Shown: positions 17,834 through 27,576 of the stretch, in pieces
How positions within the stretch are numbered: the first letter of the stretch is position 1
Layout: each line of letters starts with the position of its first letter
Assembly: GCF_013694095.1 (NCBI RefSeq)
Contig: NZ_JACEFB010000004.1
Span: 1 to 64,000 of the forward strand
Direction of reading: 5' to 3'
DNA: 64,000 nt
Origin: Thermogemmata fonticola
GTDB taxonomy: Bacteria; Planctomycetota; Planctomycetia; Gemmatales; Gemmataceae
Made by a program: the position numbers and the translations under genes
Notes under the pieces: generated by a model
What the model saw: the letters and a program-made list of their open reading frames with translations, nothing else
Database searches by the model: none
What the model was told of the DNA's origin: nothing

Positions 17834-19258
17834 ATGCTGGCTCCTGCACCTCCGCCTGCCCCTTCTGCCTCCCTGAGCCGGGCCGTCCTGCATCTGGCGC
17901 TCCCGGCCCTGTTCCAGCAATACTTGCACCTGCTGGTCCGCCTGTCCGATCAGTTCCTGGCCGACCGCTTCCCCCTGAGCGATCCTGCCGGGCGGCCCTA
18001 CTACCTCGCCGCCTTGACCACCGCCGGGTACATCTACTGGTTCATCTCCAGCTACACGGTCCTGGTGAGTGTGGGAGCAACGGCGCTGGTGGCGCGGGCC
18101 ATCGGAGCACGGGATCACCGGCTGGCCTGGCAGGTAACCGCTCAAGCGGTGCTGCTGGCGGGCGTCTTCGGTAGCGTGGGAACCGTCGCGGGGCTGGCCG
18201 GTTTGCCCCACCTTTTGCACCTGTTGCAGCTCGAAGCGGCGGCGGTGCGCTTCGCCCTGGAGTTCCTCACGCCTTTAGCCCTGCTCCTGCCCTTCCAGAT
18301 GATGGAGACGGCCTGCACCGCCTGCCTGGCCGGCGCGGGGGATACCCGGACTGGTCTGCACGTCCTCGGCGGCGTCGCCCTGCTGAATCTCCCCCTGGCC
18401 TGGCTCTTGTGTTTCGGCATTCCTCCGCTGGTCCCCGGCCTGGGATTTGCCGGCATCGCCTGGGGAACCGGCCTGGCGCATACCCTCGGCTGTTTCATCC
18501 TGCTGCGGCTCTTGCGGCAGGGGCGCTCCGGCCTGCGCCTTCAGGGGCAGGATCTCTGGCCGAATGGCTCGCTCATCCGGCGGCTGCTGCGCGTCAGCGT
18601 CCCGGCAGCGGTGGATAGCCTATCGATGGCCGTCTGCCAGTTCTGGTTCCTCAGCGTGGTCAACCGGCTCGGAGCGACGGCGGCGGCAGCTCACGGCATC
18701 GCCTTGCAGTGGGAAGCTTTGGCCTATCTCGCCGGGGGAGCATTCGGCACGGCGGCGATGGCCCTGGTCGGGCAGAACCTGGGGGCGCGCCAGCCGCAGC
18801 GGGCAAGCCGGGCCGCCTGGATCGCTTGGGGGCAAGGGGCGGCCGTCATGTGCGGCATGGGGCTGGTCTTCGTCCTGGCTGCGAAGCCGATGTTCCGGCT
18901 CTTCTGTCACGAAGCGGATACGCAAGCAGTGGTCCAGGCGGGCGTCCCCGTCTTGCAACTTATCTCGCTGGCCATGCCGGCCCTGGCGGCGCAGATCATC
19001 TTCACCGCGGCCCTGCGCGGCGCCGGCGATGTCCGCGTGCCGGTCCTCATCACCTGGTTCGGCTTCCTCGGCATCCGCTTGCCATTGGCTCATTTCCTCG
19101 CTTGGCCGGAAATCCCTCTCGGTGCGGACCTCCGCCTGCCCGCCCTGGGCCTGGGACTGCGCGGCGCCTGGATCGCTATGGTCCTTGACCTGTGGGTCCG
19201 CGGTCTGCTCCTGACCTGGCGCTTCGTGGCCGGCCGCTGGCGCCACATCGAAGTCTGA
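17834..19258 (+). CDS. MATE family efflux transporter (first copy)
   Basis: A 474-residue membrane protein with about twelve hydrophobic segments. MATE pumps export drugs or metabolites using Na+ or H+ gradients. Family-like features include LALPALFQQYLHLLVRLSDQ at the N-terminus, ACLAGAGDTRTGLHV between the halves, and ALRGAGDVRVPVLITW in the second half. It follows an ArsR regulator by 24 bases, suggesting a regulated two-gene operon. It is distantly related in sequence to the second MATE gene at 48569. Confidence 0.9.
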   Translation: MLAPAPPPAPSASLSRAVLHLALPALFQQYLHLLVRLSDQFLADRFPLSDPAGRPYYLAALTTAGYIYWFISSYTVLVSVGATALVARAIGARDHRLAWQVTAQAVLLAGVFGSVGTVAGLAGLPHLLHLLQLEAAAVRFALEFLTPLALLLPFQMMETACTACLAGAGDTRTGLHVLGGVALLNLPLAWLLCFGIPPLVPGLGFAGIAWGTGLAHTLGCFILLRLLRQGRSGLRLQGQDLWPNGSLIRRLLRVSVPAAVDSLSMAVCQFWFLSVVNRLGATAAAAHGIALQWEALAYLAGGAFGTAAMALVGQNLGARQPQRASRAAWIAWGQGAAVMCGMGLVFVLAAKPMFRLFCHEADTQAVVQAGVPVLQLISLAMPALAAQIIFTAALRGAGDVRVPVLITWFGFLGIRLPLAHFLAWPEIPLGADLRLPALGLGLRGAWIAMVLDLWVRGLLLTWRFVAGRWRHIEV

Positions 19259-19506
19259 GCCTTCGCGGAGACGCTTTGGACACCGGCCTGTCATTCCCTC
19301 CCCCCCTTCTCTCGCAAGCTCGGCCTTCCGCTTTCCAGGATGCCCTCCCTTCCGCCCTCTCAGGCTCGGCATACTGTGGGAAAACCCAGGCTAGACGCTT
19401 CCGCCGCTCTGCAGTACGTTGGGAGAAGAGCATCGCTTGTGGACGAAATGCCGGTCCAGAGGAACTGGAGAACAAGGCGGAACCCCAGGGGCGAGGAGGC
19501 TCAGCG

Positions 19507-20070
19507 ATGTCAGGTGAGAGGCGCAGGCGAGTTTTTCCCCCTCTTTTCCGTGGGCGAGGCAGGTGGCTTCCCCTCCTGCTGCTGTTTTGGCTCCTGGCCC
19601 CGCAGCCGCTGCCGTCGAGCATGGCGCAAACTCCTCCGCCGCAGAAGCCAACCCCGCCGGCCCCCCCATCGGAGCCGCCTCAGTCTCCGCCGCAGAAATA
19701 CTGCCCGGTCATGACCAGCGAGGAAGTCGATCCTGAAACTTCGCCGCGGGTGATGTACGAAGGAGTGCCGATCTACTTGTGCTGCGATCAGTGTGTCAGT
19801 AAGTTCCGGCGCGATCCGGCAGCCTATCTCGACTCGGAGATTGTCCCGGCCCTGCGTGGCAAAAAACTGCCTCCGCGTGGTCTGGAACAGGTCTATTGCC
19901 CCGTGCTGCGGGACCGCAAAGTTTCGGCGAAAGACCCCTTCACGATCTACCAGGGGGTCAAGGTGTATTTCTACAACGATCTCGCCCGGCAACGCTTCGA
20001 GAAGGAGCCGCAGCGCTACGCCGATCCTGCCATCCTGCCCCAGTTGAAGAAGGCCAAACCGCCATCGTAG
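19507..20070 (+). CDS. Exported protein with two YHS-like metal-binding domains
   Basis: The 187-residue protein has a signal peptide (WLPLLLLFWLLAPQPLPSSM), a Pro-rich linker, and two related domains: CPVMTSEEVDP with IYLCCDQCVSKFRRDP, then CPVLRDRKVSAKDP with VYFYNDLARQRFEKEP. These match YHS domains, small beta folds often found in metal handling proteins. The first retains CxxC-like cysteines (CCDQC); the second has lost them. GAGGAGGCTCAGCG supports the ATG at 19507 over the longer frame. It is probably periplasmic. The partner is unknown. Confidence 0.82.
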   Translation: MSGERRRRVFPPLFRGRGRWLPLLLLFWLLAPQPLPSSMAQTPPPQKPTPPAPPSEPPQSPPQKYCPVMTSEEVDPETSPRVMYEGVPIYLCCDQCVSKFRRDPAAYLDSEIVPALRGKKLPPRGLEQVYCPVLRDRKVSAKDPFTIYQGVKVYFYNDLARQRFEKEPQRYADPAILPQLKKAKPPS

Positions 20071-20273
20071 CCCTGGCGCAGAGCTTGTCAGACCGCGGAA
20101 CCTCACGCCCGGCACTGGGCGGCAAGACTCAGGCGGGGTGATAACTTTCTGCACCCTGTTTCCTCTGTGCCCCGTTTCCTGGCGGCGGGAAGAGTCATAA
20201 ACTGTCTGCACTTTCCTGCCCTGGGCCGAGGCAGCCTGCTCTTCGGCCCTCCCCTGTCTCTGGAGGTGGAGTG

Positions 20274-21071
20274 ATGCATCGCAGTGTGGGACTGACGGCG
20301 GCTGGTGTCCTTCTGATGGCAGCAATGTTTGCGTCCGCGCCGCGGGGAGAAGCGACCGCACCCGCAGCGGATACCCGGCTGTATGAACTGCGGGTGTACT
20401 ATGCCGCACCTGGCAAGCTGGAGGCCCTCCATGCCCGCTTCCGCAATCACACCCTGAAGCTCTTCGAGAAGCACGGGCTGAGCAACGGCGGCTACTTCGT
20501 CCCCGCCGGCGACAACCCCCAGCGCAAACTGGTGTACTGGATCACGGCACCCAGCAAAGCGGCACGGGACAAGAGCTTCGCCGACTTCCTCCAGGACCCC
20601 CAGTGGAAAGCCGTCGTGGCGGAAACCGAAAAGGACGGCAAGCTGGTCGAACGGATTGAGTCCACCTTCCTGCAACTGACCGATTACTCCCCGCCGGTGA
20701 AACTGGAACGGGCCGATCCGCCCCGCGTCTTCGAGCTGCGCACCTATACTGCCACGCCCGGCAACCTCGGCGCTTTGAATGATCGCTTCCGCAATCACAC
20801 GCTCAAGCTGTTCACCCGTCACGGCATCACCAACATCGCCTACTGGAACCTCCTGCCGGACCAGCCGAAAGCGGACCGGATGCTGATTTACCTGCTGGCC
20901 CACAAGAGCATCGAGGCGGCGCGGAAATCGTTTGAGGCCTTCCGCAACGACCCGGACTGGATCGCCGCCCGCAAGGCCAGTGAAGAAAAGGCCGGCGGCA
21001 GCCTGACCGAACCCAAGGGGGGCGTCGTGAGCGAATTCCTGCTCCCCACGGACTACTCCCCCTTGCGCTGA
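20274..21071 (+). CDS. Exported NIPSNAP family protein
   Basis: A 265-residue protein with a signal peptide (LTAAGVLLMAAMFASA) and two NIPSNAP-type ferredoxin-like domains. Each begins YELRVYYAAPGKLEALHARF or FELRTYTATPGNLGALNDRF and includes FRNHTLKLF. The duplicated domains are clearly related to each other. The family is common in planctomycetes; its biochemical role is not established, though the dimeric alpha/beta barrel fold suggests small-molecule binding. GGAGGTGGAGTG precedes the ATG. It lies 142 bases before fumC. Confidence 0.9.
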   Translation: MHRSVGLTAAGVLLMAAMFASAPRGEATAPAADTRLYELRVYYAAPGKLEALHARFRNHTLKLFEKHGLSNGGYFVPAGDNPQRKLVYWITAPSKAARDKSFADFLQDPQWKAVVAETEKDGKLVERIESTFLQLTDYSPPVKLERADPPRVFELRTYTATPGNLGALNDRFRNHTLKLFTRHGITNIAYWNLLPDQPKADRMLIYLLAHKSIEAARKSFEAFRNDPDWIAARKASEEKAGGSLTEPKGGVVSEFLLPTDYSPLR

Positions 21072-21212
21072 AGCTCTCCCTGGCGCTGAGAGGTGAAAGA
21101 AGGCAGGCACGCCCCGGCCGCGGATCCGGAAGCGCACGCCGGCAGGAGAGGCGGCACAGGACGTGGAGAAGAAACGGTCACACCGCCTCGACCGCCGGGA
21201 GGAGATGCACCT

Positions 21213-22748
21213 ATGGCCGAGTATCGTATCGAAACCGACACCATGGGGCCAATTCGGGTCCCTGCTGACCGGTATTTCGGGGCGCAAACCGCCCGCTCGC
21301 TGGTCCACTTCGCCATCGGGATCGAGGTGATGCCCCGGCCCGTGATCCGGGCTTTCGGCATTCTCAAAAAGGCGGCGGCCTTGGTCAATCGTGAACTGGG
21401 ACTGCTGCCGGAGGACAAATGCGCCTGGATCGTTCAGGCCGCGGATGAGGTGATCGCCGGCCAGCTCGACGAGCACTTCCCCCTGCGCGTGTGGCAGACC
21501 GGCAGCGGCACCCAGACGAACATGAACGTCAACGAGGTGATTGCCAACCGGGCCATCGTCCTCGCCGGCGGCACGCCGGGCAGCAAAAAGCCGATCCATC
21601 CCAACGACGACGTCAACATGTCGCAGTCGTCCAATGATACCTTCCCGACCGCGATGCATATTGCCGCCGCCACGGAGGTCCGGCAGCGCCTCCTGCCCGC
21701 CGTCACGGCCTTGCGCGACACGCTGGCGGCCAAATCCCAGGAGTTCGCCGACATTGTCAAAATCGGCCGCACCCATCTCATGGATGCCGTCCCGCTGACG
21801 CTCGGCCAGGAGTTCAGCGGTTATGTGGCCCAGATCGACTACGGCCTTCAGGCCATCCAGGCGGCGCTGCCTCCGGTGTACGAGCTGGCCCTGGGAGGAA
21901 CCGCCGTCGGCACCGGCCTCAATGCCCATCCGCAGTTTGCCGAGCGGGTCGCCCGGAAGATCGCCGAATTGACAGGCTTGCCCTTTGTCAGCGCGCCGAA
22001 CAAGTTCCAGGCCCTGGCCGGTCACGAACCGCTGGCTAGCCTCGCCGGCGCGTTGCAGACCCTGGCCGCTGGCCTGATGAAGATCGCCAACGACATCCGC
22101 TGGCTCGCCTCCGGACCCCGCTGCGGACTCGCCGAAATCACCATCCCGGAAAACGAACCCGGCTCCTCCATCATGCCCGGCAAGGTCAATCCCACCCAGT
22201 CCGAAGCCATGACCATGGTCTGCATCCAGGTCATGGCCAACACGACCGCCGTGGCTTTCGCCGCCAGTCAGGGCAATTTTGAACTCAACGTCTTCAAACC
22301 CCTCATCATTTACAACATTCTCCAATCGATCCGCTTGCTCGCTGATGCCTGCCGAAGTTTCCGGGAACACTGCGCTGCCGACATGCCGGAGCTGGACTAC
22401 CAGGCCCTGGAATACGCCGTTCATCCGGAGACGGGCCGCCTGGAAGTCGATGCCAGCAAGCTGCGCCCCAAGGCCGGCGCTCCGCTGCGGCCAGGGATCA
22501 CGCCCAATCGTGAGCGCATCCGCCGCTACCTGAACGAATCCCTCATGCTGGTGACGGCCCTCAATCGTTACATCGGCTACGACGCCGCGGCCAAGATCGC
22601 CAAAGCAGCCCACGCCAACGGGACCACGCTGCGGGAAGAAGCCATCCGCCTGGCGCCGCCGCTCAAAGACGGCTCCGGCGTCCTGACCGCCGAAATTTTC
22701 GACCGCATCGTCCGGCCCGAAAAGATGGTCGGACCGGGGTTGGAATAA
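21213..22748 (+). CDS. fumC: Class II fumarate hydratase
   Basis: Fumarase C interconverts fumarate and malate in the TCA cycle. The 511-residue product shows [32 protein letters not shown] (the H and D forms favour fumarase over aspartase) and the superfamily signature [13 protein letters not shown]. It is longer than the usual 460 residues because of an insertion around [12 protein letters not shown] and a longer C-terminus. The start at 21213 fits family homology and GGGAGGAG; the frame extends upstream to 21093 without support. Together with sucCD, it gives two TCA steps in the window. Confidence 0.94.
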   Translation: MAEYRIETDTMGPIRVPADRYFGAQTARSLVHFAIGIEVMPRPVIRAFGILKKAAALVNRELGLLPEDKCAWIVQAADEVIAGQLDEHFPLRVWQTGSGTQTNMNVNEVIANRAIVLAGGTPGSKKPIHPNDDVNMSQSSNDTFPTAMHIAAATEVRQRLLPAVTALRDTLAAKSQEFADIVKIGRTHLMDAVPLTLGQEFSGYVAQIDYGLQAIQAALPPVYELALGGTAVGTGLNAHPQFAERVARKIAELTGLPFVSAPNKFQALAGHEPLASLAGALQTLAAGLMKIANDIRWLASGPRCGLAEITIPENEPGSSIMPGKVNPTQSEAMTMVCIQVMANTTAVAFAASQGNFELNVFKPLIIYNILQSIRLLADACRSFREHCAADMPELDYQALEYAVHPETGRLEVDASKLRPKAGAPLRPGITPNRERIRRYLNESLMLVTALNRYIGYDAAAKIAKAAHANGTTLREEAIRLAPPLKDGSGVLTAEIFDRIVRPEKMVGPGLE

Positions 22749-23036
22749 GCCGACGCAACTCCCAGCGAACCGACTTAAGGACGCGATCCCGCACCCCGCC
22801 GCCCTCCCTCCGGCCCACGGAGGCGGTCCGAGCGCCCCGTCCTCTTTTTTCAAGCCATCCGCCAGGATTCCCCCCCTTTTCCCAAGCGGTCCGCCGGGGT
22901 TCCCAAACTTTTCCGCCGCTGCCTCGTCTGGAACGATGAGCGGCACAGGGGGTGTGTCGAGGGGAGGGTTTTGCCCTGGAGACGGCCACCCCTAGAATGG
23001 CCCGAAACGATTCCTTCTCTTCCGTGGAGGTCAGCC

Positions 23037-23957
23037 ATGAAGAAACGGTTGCTCGGCCTGAGTCTGGCCCTGCTGGGCGTAGTGGTGTTGGTGAGTCCCG
23101 CTCCGGCGTTGCGCATTGCCTTTTTCCCGCCGGCGCAGCGGGCGATTCATGCGGAGGTGATTGTCATCGGCAAGGTGGTTGGCATCGAGAAGCAGCCGGT
23201 GGACCTGGCCCCGGCTCCCGGCGCCCCGGAGAAAGTGAGCCACAAGATCGCCCTGGTCAAGGTGCAGGAGAACCTCAGCGGTGCGGAAAACATCACGCAT
23301 TTGAAGATCGCTTTCGTTCCGCCGGCGGCTCCGCCTCCCCCGTCGGATGTCGATGTTCCCGTCCGCCCCGTTCGGCCCGTGCGCCCGCCGATCCGCCCCG
23401 GCCTGCAACTGCCGGAATTGCGCGAAGGGGATGAGTTCCTCTTCTTCCTCGTCAAGCATCCGGGCGGGCCGTACTACATGATGCCGGGCATGTATCCCCC
23501 CATCGCCGCCAAAGGCGCCAACAAGGAGATCGAGCAGGTCAAGAAGATCACCGCGATCCTGGCCAATCCGCTGGCCGGACTCAAGAGCGACAAACCGGAA
23601 GTCCGCGCCCAAACCGCCGCTGTGTTAGTCATGAAGTTCCGCGCCGCCCCAATGTTCGCCCAGCAAGTGGACCAGGTGCCGATCGACGCGGAGATGAGCC
23701 GCCTGATTCTGCAAGCCCTGGCGGAAGCCGACTGGAGCCAACAGCCGAATGGCGAGGAGTTCCCCTTCCAGGTCGCGCAAGCGTTCTACGCCCTTGGCTT
23801 GACGCCCCAGGACGGCTGGACTCCCCCCAAGTTCACGCCGCCGCAGCCGGGCCAGCCGCCGGTGGACTACAACAAGCTCGTGCACAAGTCCTTCGTCGAA
23901 TGGCTCAAAGGCCCTGGCAAGAATTACCGCATCAAAAAGTTCGTGGCCAAGAACTGA
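23037..23957 (+). CDS. Secreted protein of unknown function, paralogue A
   Basis: A 306-residue protein with a signal peptide (LLGLSLALLGVVVLVSPAPA). The mature part has VIVIGKVVGIEKQPVDL, ENLSGAENITHLKIAFVPP, a Pro/Val-rich loop of the type VRPVRPVRP, and DEFLFFLVKHPGGPYYMM. The C-terminal part (LKSDKPEVRAQTAAVLVMKF) could be a HEAT-like helical pair. No known family was recognised. GGAGGTCAGCC precedes the ATG. It is followed by its duplicate at 24283. Confidence 0.8.
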   Translation: MKKRLLGLSLALLGVVVLVSPAPALRIAFFPPAQRAIHAEVIVIGKVVGIEKQPVDLAPAPGAPEKVSHKIALVKVQENLSGAENITHLKIAFVPPAAPPPPSDVDVPVRPVRPVRPPIRPGLQLPELREGDEFLFFLVKHPGGPYYMMPGMYPPIAAKGANKEIEQVKKITAILANPLAGLKSDKPEVRAQTAAVLVMKFRAAPMFAQQVDQVPIDAEMSRLILQALAEADWSQQPNGEEFPFQVAQAFYALGLTPQDGWTPPKFTPPQPGQPPVDYNKLVHKSFVEWLKGPGKNYRIKKFVAKN

Positions 23958-24282
23958 CCTCTATCCTCCCGGCGTCATCTGACCCAAACTCCCCCATTCA
24001 TTCCGCCGCCCTAAACGACCGGCCCGGCGAGGGGTGCGATCACCCCCGTGCCTGGCTGGCATCTGGCGTGCGGAGGCGGTCCGAGCGCACGTCTCATTTC
24101 CAAGCCAAGCGGGCTGCCGGGGTTCCCAAACTTTCCCGCTGTTGCCTCGTCTGAAACGTTGAGTGGCACCCAGGGGTGTGTCGAGGGAAGAGTGAACCCT
24201 TCGGCCCGCTTCCCGTGGGAGGCCTGGTCAATGTCCCGTGGGAGGCCCGGCCAATGATCTTTCTCTTCCGTGGAGGTCAGCC

Positions 24283-25236
24283 ATGAAGAATCCAGCCTTG
24301 CTGGGTGTAGGTTGGTTGGGTGTATTGGTGCTGGCAATTCCCGCTGCGGCGCAGAAGGATGAGTGGGAGAGGGCGATGGGGTTTAGGATGCTGGTGCAGA
24401 AAGTCGTCCGTGCTGACGTGGTGGTCATCGGTAAGGTGATTGGTATCGAGAAAGAGCCGGTGAACTTGGAGACAGTCGAAGTGGTAGGATTCGACTGGCC
24501 CCAGAGGAAAACAAGAACAGTAAGCTACAAGGTGGCCCTGGTCAAGGTGCAGGAGAACCTGATTGGTGCGGAGAACATCACGCATCTGAAGATCGCCTTT
24601 GTCCCGCAGGAGGTGGCTCCCCCTCCCCCCATCGCCCGTCCCTTCCGTCCCAAGGACCAGGAGATTGTGCAGAGAACCACCGCTTACCCGGTGGATTTGC
24701 GGGAAGGGGAGGAGTTCCTCTTCTTCCTCGTCAAGCATCCGGGCGGGCTGTATTTCATGATGCTGTACCCCGACCTGCCCATCGTAGTCAAGGGAAGAGA
24801 CAAGGAAATCTATCAGGCTAAGGAGGTCGCGGCTATCCTGGCCAAGCCAATGGTTGCACTCAAGAGTGACAAACCAGAGGTCCGGGTCCGAGCCGCCGCT
24901 GTGCTGGTCATGAAGTTCCGCTCCGCCCCGATGTTCGCCCAGCAAGTGGACCAGGTGCCGATCGACGCGGAGATGAGCCGCCTGATTCTGCAAGCCCTGG
25001 CCGAAGCCGACTGGAGCCAACAGCCCAATGCCGACGAGTTCCCCTTCCAGGTCGCGCAAGCGTTCTACGCCCTTGGCTTGACGCCCCAGGACGGCTGGAC
25101 TCCCCCCAAGTTCACGCCGCCGCAGCCGGGCCAGCCGCCGGTGGACTACAACAAGCTCGTGCACAAGTCCTTCGTCGAATGGCTCAAAGGCCCTGGCAAG
25201 AATTACCGCATCAAAAAGTTCGTGGCCAAGAACTGA
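24283..25236 (+). CDS. Secreted protein of unknown function, paralogue B
   Basis: A 317-residue duplicate of the preceding gene with its own signal peptide (LLGVGWLGVLVLAIPAAAQ). The N-terminal two thirds are diverged from paralogue A, including replacement of the Pro/Val-rich loop, while the last 107 residues differ at only three positions. The codon choice in its 5' half is less GC-rich than in paralogue A. The function is unknown. Selection or gene conversion has kept the C-terminal region uniform. Confidence 0.82.
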   Translation: MKNPALLGVGWLGVLVLAIPAAAQKDEWERAMGFRMLVQKVVRADVVVIGKVIGIEKEPVNLETVEVVGFDWPQRKTRTVSYKVALVKVQENLIGAENITHLKIAFVPQEVAPPPPIARPFRPKDQEIVQRTTAYPVDLREGEEFLFFLVKHPGGLYFMMLYPDLPIVVKGRDKEIYQAKEVAAILAKPMVALKSDKPEVRVRAAAVLVMKFRSAPMFAQQVDQVPIDAEMSRLILQALAEADWSQQPNADEFPFQVAQAFYALGLTPQDGWTPPKFTPPQPGQPPVDYNKLVHKSFVEWLKGPGKNYRIKKFVAKN

Positions 25237-25515
25237 CAGGGACCACCCGGATGCCTGAGACCAAGGTTTCCAGACTCCTCTGACCAAGAGCCGCGGATTC
25301 CCTCCGCCTTCGCAACCGGCAGCTTCCCCCGGCCGGTTTGTTTTTGTCGCTTCTGCCTTTGTCGCTTCTTCCGTCAAACCCCGAAACGGAACTCGACGAC
25401 CGGCAGCGCCCCCCTGCCGGTTCCTTTGGGGGGTCACACCTTGTTGGCAAACGAAGAGCTGGCCGGAACGGCCGAGCGGCAGCGGGAACGTCAACGGGCA
25501 ACGTCAGCGTTAGGG

Positions 25516-26391
25516 TCAATCGAGATGGAGGGCGAGCTGGTAGATTTCCTCGATGTCGAAGACGGCGGTGTGGGTTTCAAACAGTTTGGCCACGGCGGTT
25601 TTGTGGATTTTCATCTTGGTGCTGCCGACCCCCAGGGCGCCGTAGCAGACGATGCCATCGCGGATGGTGCCTTTGTCGTTGAGTTCCACGCCTTCGATAC
25701 CGGCGGGGGGGACGCCGTTGAGGTCGATGAGGAGTTTGAGGGCGTTGGCTTTGTCCCGGATTTTTTTGGGCAGAAGGACGACACCGGGTGCTCCGGCAGC
25801 GATGACAAGCTGGCGTCCCTCGAGGGCCTCAGGGGCATCCGCCGCAGTGGCGACGCTGACAGCCTCCACGCCTGCACCGGGGACCTGAGCGCGAATCCGC
25901 TGGCAGACCGCCTCGGCCCGTTCCAGTTGCCGGGAACCGACCCGCACATGTCCGCCGGCGCGGGCCAGGAGCCGGACTACCCGCTGCCCCACCGGCCCCG
26001 TTCCCCCCAGGACCAGCGAGCGGGCGCGGGACAAATCCAGATGCCGGGCCGCGACCCGCACCGCCGCCGCGGCGGTCGTGTTCGCACCGTTGGGGTCCAG
26101 CAGGATCGACACGCTCAGCCCGTATTGCGGCAGCAGATGCTTGCGCACCTCGCTCAGCAGCGCTTCCCCCGCTTGCACATCCGAACCGCCGATGAAAATC
26201 GCCGTGCGGTGCAAATCCTGCGGGCCGCGCGTGAAGATGCAGCCATGGACCAGGGGCGCCACATTCTGCGGCGTCACCCCGCCGTAGCTCAACACCTGCT
26301 CCGCCCCGGCGTCGATCGCCACGATCCGGTCAAACACGCTCGGCAGGGCATCGGTGTCCAACTGCACCAGAATCTTCGTCTTCTCGGCCAT
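25516..26391 (-). CDS. mtdB: NAD(P)-dependent methylenetetrahydromethanopterin dehydrogenase
   Basis: MtdB oxidises methylene-tetrahydromethanopterin to methenyl-H4MPT in the formaldehyde oxidation pathway. The 291-residue protein shows YGGVTPQNVAPLVHGCIFTR near the N-terminus, the nucleotide-binding loop VLGGTGPVGQRVVRLLARAG, and the C-terminal CYGALGVGSTKMKIHKTAV, all characteristic of the family. The ATG at 26391 is preferred to the upstream start at 26400. Its neighbour Fae (26768-27268), on the same strand and transcribed first, performs the preceding step, so a short C1 operon is likely. Confidence 0.95.
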   Translation of the reverse strand: MAEKTKILVQLDTDALPSVFDRIVAIDAGAEQVLSYGGVTPQNVAPLVHGCIFTRGPQDLHRTAIFIGGSDVQAGEALLSEVRKHLLPQYGLSVSILLDPNGANTTAAAAVRVAARHLDLSRARSLVLGGTGPVGQRVVRLLARAGGHVRVGSRQLERAEAVCQRIRAQVPGAGVEAVSVATAADAPEALEGRQLVIAAGAPGVVLLPKKIRDKANALKLLIDLNGVPPAGIEGVELNDKGTIRDGIVCYGALGVGSTKMKIHKTAVAKLFETHTAVFDIEEIYQLALHLD

Positions 26392-26767
26392 AGGTCCCAC
26401 CTCGATGATGCTGCCGCGGAGTTGGAGGTCCTGGCGTCCGCTTGCCGCCGCGATGACAATGGCCTGTCCCCCAGAATTTCACCTCCACCGCAGGACGGAA
26501 CCGAATTGTCCCCCTCCTGGCAACTGCTGGCATCCCGGCAGCGCAGCTCGCACTGCGGTTGCGCGAGCGGTCCCGACCTGCCGTGAGGACCCGGCGAACA
26601 GGCAGCGACCACCTCCCGCTTCTGATCGAGCCAGTGTCTGGGGAGACGGCAGCCCGCAGCTCCTCTCCGGCGAGTCAGGCCCCACCGCCTCGCGCAGACA
26701 CTGGCTGAATCTGGGCCTACCGACGACACACACCGGGCTTTCCCGGTGCTATTGATGCAAGCGCCGC
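26392..26767 (-). other. fae-mtdB gap with a long-range inverted repeat
   Basis: No gene seen. AGCCAGTGTCTG (26629-26640) and CAGACACTGGCT (26695-26706) are exact 12-base inverted copies 54 bases apart. A transcript through here would fold into a long hairpin between the two genes, which might act as a processing or attenuation site. No poly-T run follows in either direction, so it is not a simple terminator. Confidence 0.5.
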
Positions 26768-27268
26768 TTATTCAAACGGATGCTTCGTTTCCTTCTGGGC
26801 GATGATTTCGTCGATGGTCGGCTTCTGTTGCAGCGCTCGGCGGATGGCCAGTTTGGTCGCTTCGTAGTTGTTCTTGTAGATTTTTTTGTTGTCATTGGCG
26901 TTGGGGTCGATGAACACGCCGCAGACGATGCACCACTCTTCGGCCTTGTCCTTGGGGATGACTCCTTCGACGACGCTATCGACGACGGCGCGGGCCACCG
27001 CCGCCTGAGCCGGGCCGAACATCTGCATCACTTGCTTGCTCCCCTTGAGGGTCACCTTGGTGATCATGACTGTGGCCGGCTTGGCGGGAATGTTCGGGCT
27101 GATCACCGCGAGGAGGTTGGTATGGCCTTGGGATTGGCGGGCCAAGGCGTTGGCAAACGCTTCCCCGACCGGTCCGTCTTTCGGGCCGATCACCAGATCG
27201 ATGTGGGCCACGTTCGGCAGATCATTCCCTTCCAGCACCAGGGCTTCACCCACATACATCACCGACAT
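26768..27268 (-). CDS. fae: Formaldehyde-activating enzyme
   Basis: Fae condenses formaldehyde with tetrahydromethanopterin, producing methylene-H4MPT for MtdB. The 166-residue protein begins VMYVGEALVLEGNDLPNVAH, with the family motifs IDLVIGPKDGPVGEAFANAL, HTNLLAVISPNIPAKPATVM and the C-terminal IFIDP-like segment VFIDPNANDNKKIYKNNYEA. The length matches the family. The ATG at 27268 was chosen by homology; the longer frame to 27388 is unsupported. The presence of the pair is consistent with planctomycete H4MPT pathways; the other enzymes are not in this window. Confidence 0.96.
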   Translation of the reverse strand: MSVMYVGEALVLEGNDLPNVAHIDLVIGPKDGPVGEAFANALARQSQGHTNLLAVISPNIPAKPATVMITKVTLKGSKQVMQMFGPAQAAVARAVVDSVVEGVIPKDKAEEWCIVCGVFIDPNANDNKKIYKNNYEATKLAIRRALQQKPTIDEIIAQKETKHPFE

Positions 27269-27576
27269 GGGAGGCACTCCTTTCCGTAGCACCCAGGGTT
27301 TGAAAGACCGCCGGCCGGCGAGCGGCTCGCACCCCCGCCGCGGCACAACCGACGGCGTTGATCGTAGCATTCGGCCCGCTTGAGGCAAGCACCCCGCTGA
27401 CAGATTCTACCCTTTTTTCCTTGTGCACCAGCCCCCAGCTCCTGGTTGCAAGCCGGTTCGACTCCGGGGCCGGTTCTCGCCCCGGCGAGCCGGCCAGAGG
27501 AAAGGAGACGGAGCCAGCTTGCCGTGGCTGTGCGACCGGGGGAACCTGCCGGAACTGGCGGCTCGCCGCGGACCTG
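27269..27576. other. Gap between the DUF1501 gene and fae
   Basis: Just over 300 bases without a supported gene. GGTTCGACTCC near 27464 resembles a tRNA T-loop, but no acceptor, D or anticodon arm could be built around it. The fae promoter should lie here. GGAGTGCCTCCC borders the fae start. Confidence 0.35.

Larger units (their letters stand above)
22850..25236 (+). repeat. Tandem segmental duplication of about 1.25 kb
   Basis: The stretch about 22850-23957 and the stretch about 24090-25236 are homologous, including non-coding upstream sequence (CTTCCGTGGAGGTCAGCCATG occurs before both starts) and the coding region. Starts are 1246 bases apart. The 3' 320 bases are nearly identical while the 5' halves have diverged. 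A further small repeat, CCCGTGGGAGGCC, is duplicated at 24211-24254. Confidence 0.9.

Noticed and set aside
20103-22946. 947-residue minus-strand frame opposite fumC and the NIPSNAP gene
   Set aside because: It is a shadow of fumC; its sequence has no domain.
27440-27500. tRNA-like T-arm GGTTCGACTCC
   Set aside because: No acceptor stem, D-arm or anticodon arm could be placed around it.
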